From NCBI GenBank assembly GCA_035606665.1, contig DATNEY010000003.1, positions 62,001 through 126,000 on the forward strand: a DNA stretch of 64,000 bases, given 5' to 3'. The notes below the pieces were generated by a model. The model ran no database searches, was not told where the DNA came from, and was given only the letters and a program-made list of their open reading frames with translations. The translations under genes and the position numbers were made by a program. The DNA comes from DASUGC01 sp035606665. GTDB taxonomy: Bacteria > Acidobacteriota > Vicinamibacteria > Vicinamibacterales > SCN-69-37. Of this stretch, positions 1 through 8,262 are shown piece after piece (position 1 is the first letter of the stretch; each line of letters begins with the position of its first letter).

Positions 1-846
1 GTCGTTCGCGCCGCCCTGGCCGGTGTCCATCGTCGACTGTCCCGCCCAGAGAAACACACCGTCGCCGCCGTGCGTGAACGAGTTGTATGCGACGACGTTC
101 CTGCTCGACTGTTCGTACATGAGGATGCCGGTCGAATCCTGGCCGCGGTTGTAGAAGCCGTGGCTATAGCCGCGCACGCACCAGTCGACACGGTTGTGCA
201 TGACCTTGCTGTCCGTCGTGCGGTAGAAGCCGATACCGACGCCCGAGAGGAATGAGAACGTGTTGTTCCAGACACTGAGCCGGGACGACCGCGTCACCAT
301 CAGGCCGTTCATGCCCTGGACGGCGCGGACACCGCTGATTTCCGCGTCGTCGACGCCGGCCAGATAGATTGCCGCGCCGTACCGGAGCCATTCGTCTTTC
401 TCGTTGTTGTGGAAGGAGAGCCAGTCGGCCTGATGCTCCTGTTCGAGGCCGCTCAACAGGCGTGGTTTCCAGTTGTAGCTGACGTCGAGGCCCGAGAGCC
501 GCAGGCGCGGTGAGTCGCGGGCAATTACCGCGATCTTGAATCCGCGCACCGACGCGGCCGAGAGACTGACACCAGTGCCGGCGATCTGAATGCCTGTGCC
601 GCGATACGAGTCCGGATCCGCGAACGGCGCACCGCCCTCGATGGTGACGCCCGCCATGTCGACGCGGATGTCGTTGCCGCGAATGACGACCGCGGGCCGG
701 TCGATTGCTGCCGACGGGAGTCGATAGACGCCGGGTCGGATGCGCGTGCTCCGGTCGATCACGATGCCGGGCGTGAGTGGAATCCCAGGCGCCTGCGCTG
801 GTGGCAGATAGAGCAGGGTGAGCGTCGCCAGCAGGAGGGTGCGCAT
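1..846 (-). CDS. Secreted right-handed beta-helix protein (3' end outside window)
   Basis: Open minus-strand frame of 282 codons running off the left edge. The ATG at 846 opens a signal peptide (MRTLLLATLTLLYL then PPAQA). The rest shows the alternating V/I-G-N-D-I rhythm of parallel beta-helix repeats: VVIRGNDIRVDMAGVTIEGG, then Asn/His-rich turns such as VWNNTF, VMHNRV and VVAYNSFTHGG. This is the NosD/pectate-lyase-like fold used by periplasmic or surface carbohydrate-active and structural proteins. No catalytic residues can be assigned because the C-terminus is missing. It diverges from the amidase at 875 over a 28-bp gap. A TATAGT hexamer would place +1 exactly at the ATG. Confidence 0.8.
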   Translation of the reverse strand, partial: MRTLLLATLTLLYLPPAQAPGIPLTPGIVIDRSTRIRPGVYRLPSAAIDRPAVVIRGNDIRVDMAGVTIEGGAPFADPDSYRGTGIQIAGTGVSLSAASVRGFKIAVIARDSPRLRLSGLDVSYNWKPRLLSGLEQEHQADWLSFHNNEKDEWLRYGAAIYLAGVDDAEISGVRAVQGMNGLMVTRSSRLSVWNNTFSFLSGVGIGFYRTTDSKVMHNRVDWCVRGYSHGFYNRGQDSTGILMYEQSSRNVVAYNSFTHGGDGVFLWAGQSTMDTGQGGAND

Positions 847-874
847 CGCGCGACTATAGTCGTACCATTCGCGC
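847..874. promoter_or_regulatory. Shared divergent promoter with palindromic -10
   Basis: The 28-bp gap between two divergent genes contains the perfect 10-bp palindrome GACTATAGTC at 852-861. Read leftwards, TATAGT (858-853) puts +1 at 846, the A of the beta-helix start codon. Read rightwards, TATAGT (855-860) puts +1 near 867, eight bases before the amidase ATG. No Shine-Dalgarno sequence precedes either start. This is a prediction from position and motif only. Confidence 0.45.
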
Positions 875-2689
875 ATGAATACCAGACGCCAGTTCCTGAT
901 CAGCGCGCCGCTCGGCATCCTTGTCTCGGCGGCCGCGTGCGCGGGTGAACGGAAAGCCTCTGAGGCTGCGCCCGCCGGAACTCCGGCGACGCCGGGCGCG
1001 CCACCGACTTTCGGCACAGGCACGGGCGCCGGTCCAGAAGTGACCACAGCGACGTTCGCTGAGGCGGAGAAGCTGATGCAGGTGACGCTCACGCCGGCCG
1101 AGCGCCAGCAGGCGGCCGACACCTGGCGCCGTTCGCTTGCGCCGTACCTGGAGCGGCGGACCGGTCCCCGTGCGGTCGCACTTGGCGAGACGGAGGCACC
1201 GGCGTCCGTATGGAATCCAATGCTGCCCGGCCTGGCCCGTTCACCGCAGCGCGATCGCTTCGTGCGGTCGAAGGCCGATGGCGCCCCCTTGCCGGCGAAG
1301 GACGAAGACATCGCGTTTGCGCCCGTGGTGCAGCTCTCACGCTGGATCGAGACGCGCACACTGACGTCGGAGCGCCTCACGAGCATTTATCTCGCGAGGA
1401 TCGCGTCGCTCGACTCGCGCCTGCGCGCCGTCATTACCGTGACTCGCGATCACGCCCTTGCGCGCGCGAAGCAGGCCGACGTGGAAATCGCGGCAGGGAA
1501 GTACCGGGGGGCGCTGCATGGCATTCCGTACGGCGTCAAGGACCTGCTCGACACGAAAGGCATTCCCACCACGTACGGCGCCGAGCCGTTCAGGAATCGC
1601 GTCCCCACAGCGGACTCGGCGGTAGTTCGCAGACTGGATGATGCCGGCGCCGTGCTCGTGGCGAAGCTCTCACTTGGCGCGCTGGCGCTGAACGACATCT
1701 GGTTCGGTGGTCAGACGATGAATCCGTGGCTGATCGAGGAAGGCGCATCGGGTTCGAGTGCGGGACCGGGTTCGGCGACGGCGGCGGCGCTCGTCGCGTT
1801 TTCGATTGGCTCGGAGACGGGCGGCTCGATCGTGGCGCCGGCGATGCGCTGCGGCGTGACGGGCCTCAGGCCCACGTTCGGGCGTGTCGCGCGCACCGGC
1901 GCGATGACGCTGTGCTGGTCGCTCGACAAGCTCGGTCCGATGACTCGATCCGTCGAGGACGCGATGCTGGTGCTCAAAGCGATCGACGGAGCGGACGCCG
2001 GGGATGTCTCGAGCGTGCCATCGCAACTGGATTTCGATGCGACGGCGAGCATAGCCGGCGTGCGCGTCGGCTACTTTCCGAAATGGATGGGCGAGTCACC
2101 CGCGACGGATGTCGATCGCGCCGCGCTCGAGACCGTGAAGAAGCTCGGGATGGCCGCGAAGGAAGTGGCGCTGCCCGACTGGCCGTTCTCGTCGCTGATG
2201 CCCATCCTATTCGCCGAAGGCGCCGCGTCCTTCGAGGAACTCGCGCTGACGAATCAGCTGGGTTCGCTCAAGGTGCAGGTGAGGGACGCCTGGCCGAATC
2301 TCTTCCGGCAGTCGCGCTTTCTCTCTGCCGTCGACTTCGTGCAGGCGGACAGGCTTCGCCGCAAGGTCGCGCTCGAGATGGCGCGCCTCTTCACGGACGT
2401 CGATGTTCTGCTCGTGCCGTCGCTCCGCGACGAACAGCTGACCATCACGAACTTCACGGGGCATCCGTCCCTCACCGTACGCGCTGGATTCGTGCAGGTG
2501 TCGGAAGCACGCAGCGACTGGGCGCCGGATCCCGCGAACCCGCTCCCGAACTTCAACCCGCCTCGCCGTGTGCCGCACGGAATCACGCTCGTCGGCAGGC
2601 TGTTCGAAGACGGGCTCGTGGGCCAGGTCGGTGTCGCGCTCGAGCGGGCGTTCGGCGTCGCGAGCGAACGTCCCGCGGGGCTCTCGTGA
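875..2689 (+). CDS. Amidase-signature family hydrolase, exported lipoprotein
   Basis: 604 aa, amidase signature family (GatA/peptide-amidase type), hydrolysing a C-N amide bond. The catalytic Lys lies in GIPYGVKDLL (about residue 222), the cis-Ser in EEGASGSSAG (about 294) and the nucleophile Ser in GSETGGSIVAPA (about 318). The N-terminus carries a TRRQFLI Tat-like motif and a lipobox ending at Cys22 (SAAAC), so it is probably a Tat-exported lipoprotein rather than the cytoplasmic GatA; no gatB or gatC is nearby. An Ala/Pro/Gly/Thr-rich linker (about 25-58) separates the anchor from the enzyme. The substrate is unknown. It faces the VWFA gene tail to tail, with a REP-like hairpin between. 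Confidence 0.88.
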   Translation: MNTRRQFLISAPLGILVSAAACAGERKASEAAPAGTPATPGAPPTFGTGTGAGPEVTTATFAEAEKLMQVTLTPAERQQAADTWRRSLAPYLERRTGPRAVALGETEAPASVWNPMLPGLARSPQRDRFVRSKADGAPLPAKDEDIAFAPVVQLSRWIETRTLTSERLTSIYLARIASLDSRLRAVITVTRDHALARAKQADVEIAAGKYRGALHGIPYGVKDLLDTKGIPTTYGAEPFRNRVPTADSAVVRRLDDAGAVLVAKLSLGALALNDIWFGGQTMNPWLIEEGASGSSAGPGSATAAALVAFSIGSETGGSIVAPAMRCGVTGLRPTFGRVARTGAMTLCWSLDKLGPMTRSVEDAMLVLKAIDGADAGDVSSVPSQLDFDATASIAGVRVGYFPKWMGESPATDVDRAALETVKKLGMAAKEVALPDWPFSSLMPILFAEGAASFEELALTNQLGSLKVQVRDAWPNLFRQSRFLSAVDFVQADRLRRKVALEMARLFTDVDVLLVPSLRDEQLTITNFTGHPSLTVRAGFVQVSEARSDWAPDPANPLPNFNPPRRVPHGITLVGRLFEDGLVGQVGVALERAFGVASERPAGLS

Positions 2690-2690
2690 C

Positions 2691-2710
2691 CGGCGGGCTT
2701 CAGCCCGCCG
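2691..2710. repeat. REP-like palindrome CGGCGGGCT-TC-AGCCCGCCG
   Basis: Perfect 9-bp arms with a 2-nt loop lie in the 24-bp gap between the convergent amidase and VWFA genes. The same GGCGGGCT/AGCCCGCC core occurs at 61106 and 61165. It could act as a bidirectional terminator or mRNA-end stabiliser, but there is no U-tract. Confidence 0.7.
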
Positions 2711-2713
2711 GGG

Positions 2714-4774
2714 CTAGTTCTTGACCGTGAATCTCAGATATCGCGTGACCGGCTTATCACCCTGCGACACTTCGACGGTGAGCAGGTACTCGCCGGTGTC
2801 GAGTGTCGAGACGGGCAGCGTGAACTTACAGTCGGCCTGGCGCGCGACGAAGGTGTCGGCGCTGACCTGTTGCGAGGATCGCGTGACGATCTTGTTGGCG
2901 GTATCCGTGATGCTGATCGTGAGTGTCGCCGCTGATGGAGCACGTCCGGCGCCCTGATAGATCCGCGTGAACCCGAGCACGGCTTCGGTCGATGCGAATG
3001 TGCGGCGGCTCGTCGGGATCACCGGAATGATGGCTTCGGCGGCGTCGGTCGGCGCGGCGGCGACCACCGGCGTCACGCTCAGGACGAGGTCGGCTACCTG
3101 CAGCGCCTCCCGGTTGAAATCCGGCACCACGAGGTCGAAGTAGACGCTTCCCGTCTTCGCGGACATCGCGCTGTGCGCGGCGAGACGAATCTGGTACCGG
3201 CCTGGCGCGAGATCGATGCGCGAGAGGACTTCGTATGCGGCCGCGTCAGGCAGGCCGGCGCGAAGCGCGAGCCGTGCGGTCTGGCGTGCCGTACCTTGCG
3301 CGCGGCCGTCCGCTGAAAACGCCGCGGCGAGGACCTCCAGTTGATCGAGGACGCGGGCGCCGGCGTCGCCGATGACGCGCTGCTCGACGCCGGTTGCCAG
3401 CACGATGCCTGCGCGTCCGCCCGGCATCCGAAACGCGGACGCGGCTGCGCGAAGCGTGACGTCCGGGCTCGGAAGAATCCCCGAGAGCGTGCTCGCGAGC
3501 GCGGGTGTCAGCGTCGGGCTTGACGCTGCGGGCGGCGCTGGACGCGCGCCGAAGTACGCGTTTCTCGTCTTGGCCGTGACGCCCGGCCGTCTGACCCTGA
3601 CGCCAACGCGACGGACGGTGCGGTCCGCAGCATTGCGGGTCGACTGGTAGCCGATCAGGTAGTACGCGCCGTTCTCCTCGAAAATGCGGGCCAGCCCTTT
3701 CGCGAGATCGTTCGTGCCGAAGATCGCGCGTCCGCCGCTGTTCTCGGCGATCGTCTGCAGAAAATCACGATGCATGCGCGCCTGCAGCATCGCCTCCGAC
3801 GGCGACATGAACGACCCTCCGATCCGTGCAGTCCGGACACGCTGCTGGAGGAACGCCTCGAGGCCGCCGACACCGGCCGGGTCGATGCTGTAGATGTTGA
3901 CGTTGCCGTGCTGCGCGCGCACGAAGGCCTGCTTCACCGCCGCGCCGTAGGCCTCCTGCGGCCGGGATTCGACGAGCTCCGTCAGCGCCTCCGCAATCTC
4001 GCGGTCGGTGCTCGCTTCGAGGGTGCCGCCCGAACTCAGCGTGTCCAATGCCGGCGCCCCACGGGATCCAATCTTGTCGATGTTCGCGATGGCAGATGCC
4101 TCGACAGGCGCGCCGGTACTCACATAGATGATGGCCTTGCGCCGCTGCGGCACGTTCGCCAGATGGCCGGCGACGAGTCCGAGAGTCCGAATCGAAGAGA
4201 AGAACAGTTGATTGTCCGTGGCGGCCACCTGATCGCTGTACGCGAAGCCTGGCGTGAAGGCCTCGATCGCGGCGAGCAGTCGCCCGCGATCGTTGGTGAA
4301 ATCCACCGATCGGCGGCTGTCACTGACGTAGATGACCGCCGCGAGGTCGTCCGGGCCCATGCGCTGGATCACGCCGCGGCCGATCTCGCGTGCATTGGCT
4401 GACATCCGCAAGTCCGGTGGAATCGTCGCATCGTCGAGGATGATCGCGAACAGCCGTCCGTCGCCGAGACTGTTCGTCCGGATGTCCGGAGGCACGTCGC
4501 GGACCCAGGCGGCCGAGAGCGGCGGTTGATCGGGCGCGCTGATTTCGGCGAACGCCACGATTTCCTGCGGCTTGTTGTTCTCGAGCAGCGTGAAGTCGGC
4601 GGCGGTAAGGCCCTTGACGGGATGGCCGGCCGAGTCTAGGGCGGAGACGTCGACCTGGATTACGTCGACCGACGACCGGAAGACAGGCGGGTTCTGCCCG
4701 GCCTGCTGCGCCGATAGCGCGACCGCAAAGGCGGCGATCGCGGCGACTCCGGTCGACGAGGCGCGCATGCTCAT
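2714..4774 (-). CDS. VWFA-related domain protein, secreted
   Basis: 686 aa. Signal peptide (MRASSTGVAAIAAFAVALSA; the ATG two codons upstream overlaps the previous stop) followed by FRSSVDVIQVDVSALDSAGHPVKGL, the opening typical of the acidobacterial VWFA-related family. The von Willebrand A fold spans about residues 100-330, and its metal site is degenerate (LDDATIPPD). GAYYLIGYQS near residue 375 is also a family hallmark. The C-terminal half is beta-rich and unassigned. The start codon overlaps the stop of the amidohydrolase by ATGA, so the two are translationally coupled. Probable periplasmic or surface adhesion/assembly protein; its ligand is unknown. Confidence 0.82.
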   Translation of the reverse strand: MSMRASSTGVAAIAAFAVALSAQQAGQNPPVFRSSVDVIQVDVSALDSAGHPVKGLTAADFTLLENNKPQEIVAFAEISAPDQPPLSAAWVRDVPPDIRTNSLGDGRLFAIILDDATIPPDLRMSANAREIGRGVIQRMGPDDLAAVIYVSDSRRSVDFTNDRGRLLAAIEAFTPGFAYSDQVAATDNQLFFSSIRTLGLVAGHLANVPQRRKAIIYVSTGAPVEASAIANIDKIGSRGAPALDTLSSGGTLEASTDREIAEALTELVESRPQEAYGAAVKQAFVRAQHGNVNIYSIDPAGVGGLEAFLQQRVRTARIGGSFMSPSEAMLQARMHRDFLQTIAENSGGRAIFGTNDLAKGLARIFEENGAYYLIGYQSTRNAADRTVRRVGVRVRRPGVTAKTRNAYFGARPAPPAASSPTLTPALASTLSGILPSPDVTLRAAASAFRMPGGRAGIVLATGVEQRVIGDAGARVLDQLEVLAAAFSADGRAQGTARQTARLALRAGLPDAAAYEVLSRIDLAPGRYQIRLAAHSAMSAKTGSVYFDLVVPDFNREALQVADLVLSVTPVVAAAPTDAAEAIIPVIPTSRRTFASTEAVLGFTRIYQGAGRAPSAATLTISITDTANKIVTRSSQQVSADTFVARQADCKFTLPVSTLDTGEYLLTVEVSQGDKPVTRYLRFTVKN

Positions 4775-6009
4775 TTGACGATGCGGCCGCCCTTCATGAC
4801 GAGGCGGACGTCCCGGAGTTTCGAGATGTCCTTGAGGGGGTCGCCGCCGACCGCGATGATGTCGGCTTCGTACCCCGCGGCGATCGATCCGATCGTGGTG
4901 CCGAGACCGAGCGATTCGGCGGCCAGGGAAGTGGCGCCGACGATGGCGTCTGCCGGCGCCTGGCCGGCGTTGACGCGGGCGATGGACTCGCGCGCGTTCT
5001 GCCCGTGCGCGCCCGCGACGGCGTCGGTGCCCATGGGCATGCGAAGGCCGAACGAGAGCGCGCGTTTGAACCCCACCGCGAGTGTCGGGACGGCCTTCTC
5101 CATGAAGGCAAAGCCCTCTTCGTTGTAGTTGCCGCTACCCATGTACTTGGTCTTGTTCTCGACATAGTTCTGCAACACGAGGCCGATGTTGGGGTCGAAG
5201 AACACGTTCGCGTCCTTCATCGCCTTGAGCGCCGCATCGTCCGCGTAGGCGCCGTGCTCGATCTGGCTGCAGCCGCCCTTGACGCTCGCGATGACCGACG
5301 CCGGATCATGGGCGTGCACGACGGCGCGGAGGCCCTGGACTTTCGCTTCGCCGCACACGGCATCGATCTGCTCCTGCGTCGCGCTCATCTTGCCGCCGTC
5401 ACGGATGCTGCCCGAGGCGAACAGCTTGATGACGTCAGCCCCGTTCTCCTTCAGAGTCTTCACCCGCTGTCGCAGCTGGTCAGGTGTGTCCGTCGGCCGC
5501 GGGTTGATCTGGCCGAGTGAAGTCAGAACGCGAGGCCCGCGCTTGGTGCCCGCGTTGATTGCGTCCCGCCGCCCCTTGTCTGACGCCGCGCCGAGCGACT
5601 GCACAGTCGTGAATCCGGCATCGAGCATCGCATCCAGGTTGGCCTGCACCGCCGTTTCGATCTGTTCGGGTGTTTCCTGCGGCTGTCCATCGCGACGTCC
5701 ATACAGCCCGTTCGGCTGGAAGTGCCAGTCGACGTGGACGTGCACGTCGATCATGCCGGGCATGAGCGTCACGTCACCGAGATCGCGCGTGACGGCGCCG
5801 CGCCTCTGATCGATCGCGACGATCTTCGAACCCTTGATTTCGATCACGGCGTTCGTCCGCGCGCCGCCGCGACCGTCGAGGAGGCGCGCGGCACGCAGCG
5901 TGATCGAATCGCTCGGGCCGGTGTTCTGGGGAGCAGTCGACGAGAACGCCAGCGCGGCCAGGCCTGCCAGCGCGACGCCCGACCCGACGGCAAGAATCTG
6001 AGAGGGCAT
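4771..6009 (-). CDS. Amidohydrolase-family (imidazolonepropionase-like) exported hydrolase
   Basis: 412 aa from the ATG at 6009 (MPSQILAVG), chosen over an upstream in-frame ATG at 6075 because it begins the signal peptide and lies one base from a predicted +1. Metal-dependent TIM-barrel hydrolase: HVHVDWH (HxH), VVHAHD, a further His in CSQIEHGAY and the catalytic Asp in MGTDAVAGAHGQ. C-terminal AGYEADIIAVGGDPL is the usual amidohydrolase beta-sandwich signature. It probably acts on cyclic amides or dipeptides in the periplasm, as exported members of the family do. It is first in an operon with the VWFA protein. Confidence 0.87.
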   Translation of the reverse strand: MPSQILAVGSGVALAGLAALAFSSTAPQNTGPSDSITLRAARLLDGRGGARTNAVIEIKGSKIVAIDQRRGAVTRDLGDVTLMPGMIDVHVHVDWHFQPNGLYGRRDGQPQETPEQIETAVQANLDAMLDAGFTTVQSLGAASDKGRRDAINAGTKRGPRVLTSLGQINPRPTDTPDQLRQRVKTLKENGADVIKLFASGSIRDGGKMSATQEQIDAVCGEAKVQGLRAVVHAHDPASVIASVKGGCSQIEHGAYADDAALKAMKDANVFFDPNIGLVLQNYVENKTKYMGSGNYNEEGFAFMEKAVPTLAVGFKRALSFGLRMPMGTDAVAGAHGQNARESIARVNAGQAPADAIVGATSLAAESLGLGTTIGSIAAGYEADIIAVGGDPLKDISKLRDVRLVMKGGRIVK

Positions 6010-6073
6010 AGCCGTGAGTATAGATGGACGGATGGATCGATGCAGCAATGGATCGATACACTCAGTCACACGC
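6010..6073. promoter_or_regulatory. Divergent promoter region, leaderless for the amidohydrolase
   Basis: 64-bp gap between divergent starts. On the minus strand TATACT (6022-6017) places +1 at 6010, one base from the amidohydrolase ATG. On the plus strand GATACA (6055-6060) places +1 near 6067, seven bases before the esterase ATG. The gap also contains GATGGATCGATGCAGCAATGGATCGAT-like direct repeats (GGATCGAT twice). Prediction only. Confidence 0.35.
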
Positions 6074-6730
6074 ATGTCCGCGGTCCGCCACGTCGTCTAT
6101 CTTCACGGCTTCGCGTCGTCACCCGCCTCGTCGAAAGCGACGCGATTCCAGCGGGAACTGGCAGGGCGAGGTGTCGGTTATTCGTGCCCCGACCTGAACG
6201 AACCGTCGTTCGAGACGCTGACGGTGACGCGCATGCTGGAACAGACGCGGGCGGCCGTCGCCGCCGCGGCGGGGCCCGTGGCGCTCGCCGGCTCGAGCCT
6301 CGGCGCGTTCGTTGCCGTGCATGCCGCGGCCGCCGACCGCACTGGAAAGATCGATCGACTGGTGCTGATGGCGCCGGCTTTCGATTTCGGCGGCAACCGC
6401 CTGCGGCAGATCGGCGAGCAAGGCATCGACGAGTGGCGCCGCACGGGACAGCTGCGCATATTTCATTACGCGACGGGGACTTACCGCGACGTTGGATTCG
6501 CGCTTTACACCGACGCGGCGATGTACGACGCGCTCACGGTGGAGCTCCGGCAGCCGTCATTGGTCTTCCAGGGACGGCAGGACGCGTCGGTCGATCCGGT
6601 GATGGTGGAGAGATGGGCGAGCGCCCGCACCAACACGGACCTTCGCCTGCTGGACGATGACCACCAACTGACGGCGTCGGTGGACTTGATCTGGAACGAG
6701 TCGAGGAGATTCTTTGAATTGACCGATTGA
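6074..6730 (+). CDS. YqiA/YcfP-like alpha/beta-fold esterase
   Basis: 218 aa from the ATG at 6074 (MSAVRHVVYLHGF); the longer frame overlaps the divergent promoter. The alpha/beta hydrolase elements are complete: oxyanion YLHGFASSP, nucleophile Ser in GSSLGAF (near residue 75), acid in FQGRQDASVD and His in LDDDHQL. The length fits the small cytoplasmic YqiA-type esterases. The last residues (FELTD) and the stop codon are encoded by the first units of the adjacent repeat array, so the native C-terminus may have been altered by repeat growth. Confidence 0.85.
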   Translation: MSAVRHVVYLHGFASSPASSKATRFQRELAGRGVGYSCPDLNEPSFETLTVTRMLEQTRAAVAAAAGPVALAGSSLGAFVAVHAAAADRTGKIDRLVLMAPAFDFGGNRLRQIGEQGIDEWRRTGQLRIFHYATGTYRDVGFALYTDAAMYDALTVELRQPSLVFQGRQDASVDPVMVERWASARTNTDLRLLDDDHQLTASVDLIWNESRRFFELTD

Positions 6731-6886
6731 ATGATTGACCGATTGAATGATTGACTGATTGACGGATTGAATGATTGGAGATTGACTGATGTCCGTGAAT
6801 CAATTCTTCAATCAATCGGTCAATCCCTCAATCGGTCAATCCGTCAATCCCTCAATCGGTCAATCCGTCAATCGGTCAATTCCCTA
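6714..6886. repeat. Locus-specific inverted word array (GATTGAMY / RKTCAATC)
   Basis: The left arm (6714-6790) repeats GATTGACCGATTGAAT-like words about nine times. The right arm (6797-6886) repeats the reverse complement (TCAATCGGTCAATCC) about eleven times. Together they can form a long imperfect hairpin between two convergent genes. The left arm contains the esterase stop codon and the right arm abuts the stop of the nucleotide-sugar dehydrogenase. No ORF or mobile-element feature explains it. Confidence 0.85.
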
Positions 6887-8236
6887 AGCCGGCGCGCCGA
6901 GCTTGAAGACGTGCGGCGCGGACGTTTTCACTGCGTTGCGGGTGTCCACGACCAGCTTCGAGTGCTTCACGATGTCCGGGTAGTCGAAGACCTTGTGGTT
7001 CGTGATGATGACCACGCAGTCGGCGGCAGCGAGCGTCGCGGGTGTCAGCGGCGCGGAGGTGAGGTCGACGGCGCCTGGCCACTCGCGGCCGGACAAATGT
7101 GGTGCGTAGGGGTCGTGATAGCTGACGTCGGCGCCCTTCTGGCGAAGCACCGCCATTACGTCGAGTGCGGGCGATTCACGGATGTCGTCGATGTCCCGCT
7201 TGTACGCGATGCCCAGAATGAGAATCTTCGCGCCGCGCACCGACTTGGAGTGGCTGTTGAGCGCGTCGTTGACCTTGTCCACCACGTAGTGGGGCATTGC
7301 GCCGTTGACGTGGCCGGCCAGCTCGATGAAGCGCGCTTCGAATCCGACTTCCTTGACCTTCCAGGACAGGTAGAACGGGTCGATGGGAATGCAGTGCCCA
7401 CCGAGGCCCGGGCCCGGATAGAACGGCATGAAGCCGAACGGTTTCGTCGCGGCCGCATCGACGACTTCCCAGACGCTGATGCCGAGCCGGTCGCACATCT
7501 GCGCGAGTTCGTTGACGAGGCCGATGTTGACGGCACGGAACGTGTTCTCGAGCAGCTTCACCATCTCGGCGACGCGCGGTGAGCTGACCGCGATGACGGT
7601 CTCGATCGAGGCGGAGTACAGCGCGTGCGCCAGCCGTGAGCAATCCGGCGTCGTGCCGCCGACGACCTTGGGCACGTTACGAGTCGTCCACTTCTCGTTG
7701 CCCGGATCGACGCGCTCGGGCGAGAACCCGAGGAAGAAATCCTTGCCTGCAACGAGGCCGCCGCGTTCGAGGATCGGGCGAACGACCTCGTCCGTCGTGC
7801 CGGGGTAGGTCGTCGACTCGAGCATGACGAGCTGTCCCGGCCGGATGTGTTTCGCGATCATCTCGACGGCGGAGACCACGTACGAGAGATCGGGGTCCTT
7901 GGTCTTTCTGAGCGGCGTCGGCACGCAGATGTTGATCGTGTCGAAATCAGCGATCGCCTTCGCATCCGTCGTCGCGCTGAGCTTGCCCGCCTTGTGGAAC
8001 TGGGCGACGTCGGACGTCGGCACGTCGGGAATGTACGATTCGCCGCGGCCGATCGCCGCGACCTTGCGCTCGTCGAGGTCGACGCCGGTCGCCTTGAAGC
8101 CGGCGCGGGCCAGTTCGACGAGCAGCGGCAGTCCGACGTAGCCGAGGCCGATCACGCCGACGTGCGCGGTGCGCGCCTTCAGCTTCTTTTCGAGTTCTGT
8201 TGCGATCTTGTTCTCAGGACGGGTCTCTGTCGTCAT
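6884..8236 (-). CDS. Nucleotide-sugar dehydrogenase (UDP-GlcNAc/ManNAc 6-dehydrogenase type)
   Basis: 450 aa, UDP-glucose/GDP-mannose dehydrogenase superfamily, a four-electron NAD-dependent oxidation of a C6 alcohol to a uronate. The N-terminal Rossmann motif is GVIGLGYVGLPL (about 29-40). ESTTYPGTTDEV and SPERVDPGN are the middle signatures of the WbpA/TviB branch. The catalytic Cys lies in GLGGHCIPIDPFY. The C-terminal domain has GIAYKRDIDDIRESPA. It supplies uronic-acid sugars for surface polysaccharide. It diverges from a polytopic membrane protein. The exact hexosamine substrate cannot be read from sequence alone. Confidence 0.9.
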   Translation of the reverse strand: MTTETRPENKIATELEKKLKARTAHVGVIGLGYVGLPLLVELARAGFKATGVDLDERKVAAIGRGESYIPDVPTSDVAQFHKAGKLSATTDAKAIADFDTINICVPTPLRKTKDPDLSYVVSAVEMIAKHIRPGQLVMLESTTYPGTTDEVVRPILERGGLVAGKDFFLGFSPERVDPGNEKWTTRNVPKVVGGTTPDCSRLAHALYSASIETVIAVSSPRVAEMVKLLENTFRAVNIGLVNELAQMCDRLGISVWEVVDAAATKPFGFMPFYPGPGLGGHCIPIDPFYLSWKVKEVGFEARFIELAGHVNGAMPHYVVDKVNDALNSHSKSVRGAKILILGIAYKRDIDDIRESPALDVMAVLRQKGADVSYHDPYAPHLSGREWPGAVDLTSAPLTPATLAAADCVVIITNHKVFDYPDIVKHSKLVVDTRNAVKTSAPHVFKLGAPA

Positions 8237-8262
8237 CGAAGTCCGCCTATTATGTCACCGCC
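8237..8262. promoter_or_regulatory. Shared divergent promoter
   Basis: 26-bp gap. Plus strand: TATTAT at 8248-8253 places +1 near 8260, three bases before the GTG at 8263. Minus strand: CATAAT (8254-8249) places +1 near 8242, six bases before the ATG at 8236. There is no Shine-Dalgarno sequence on either side. Confidence 0.4.
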
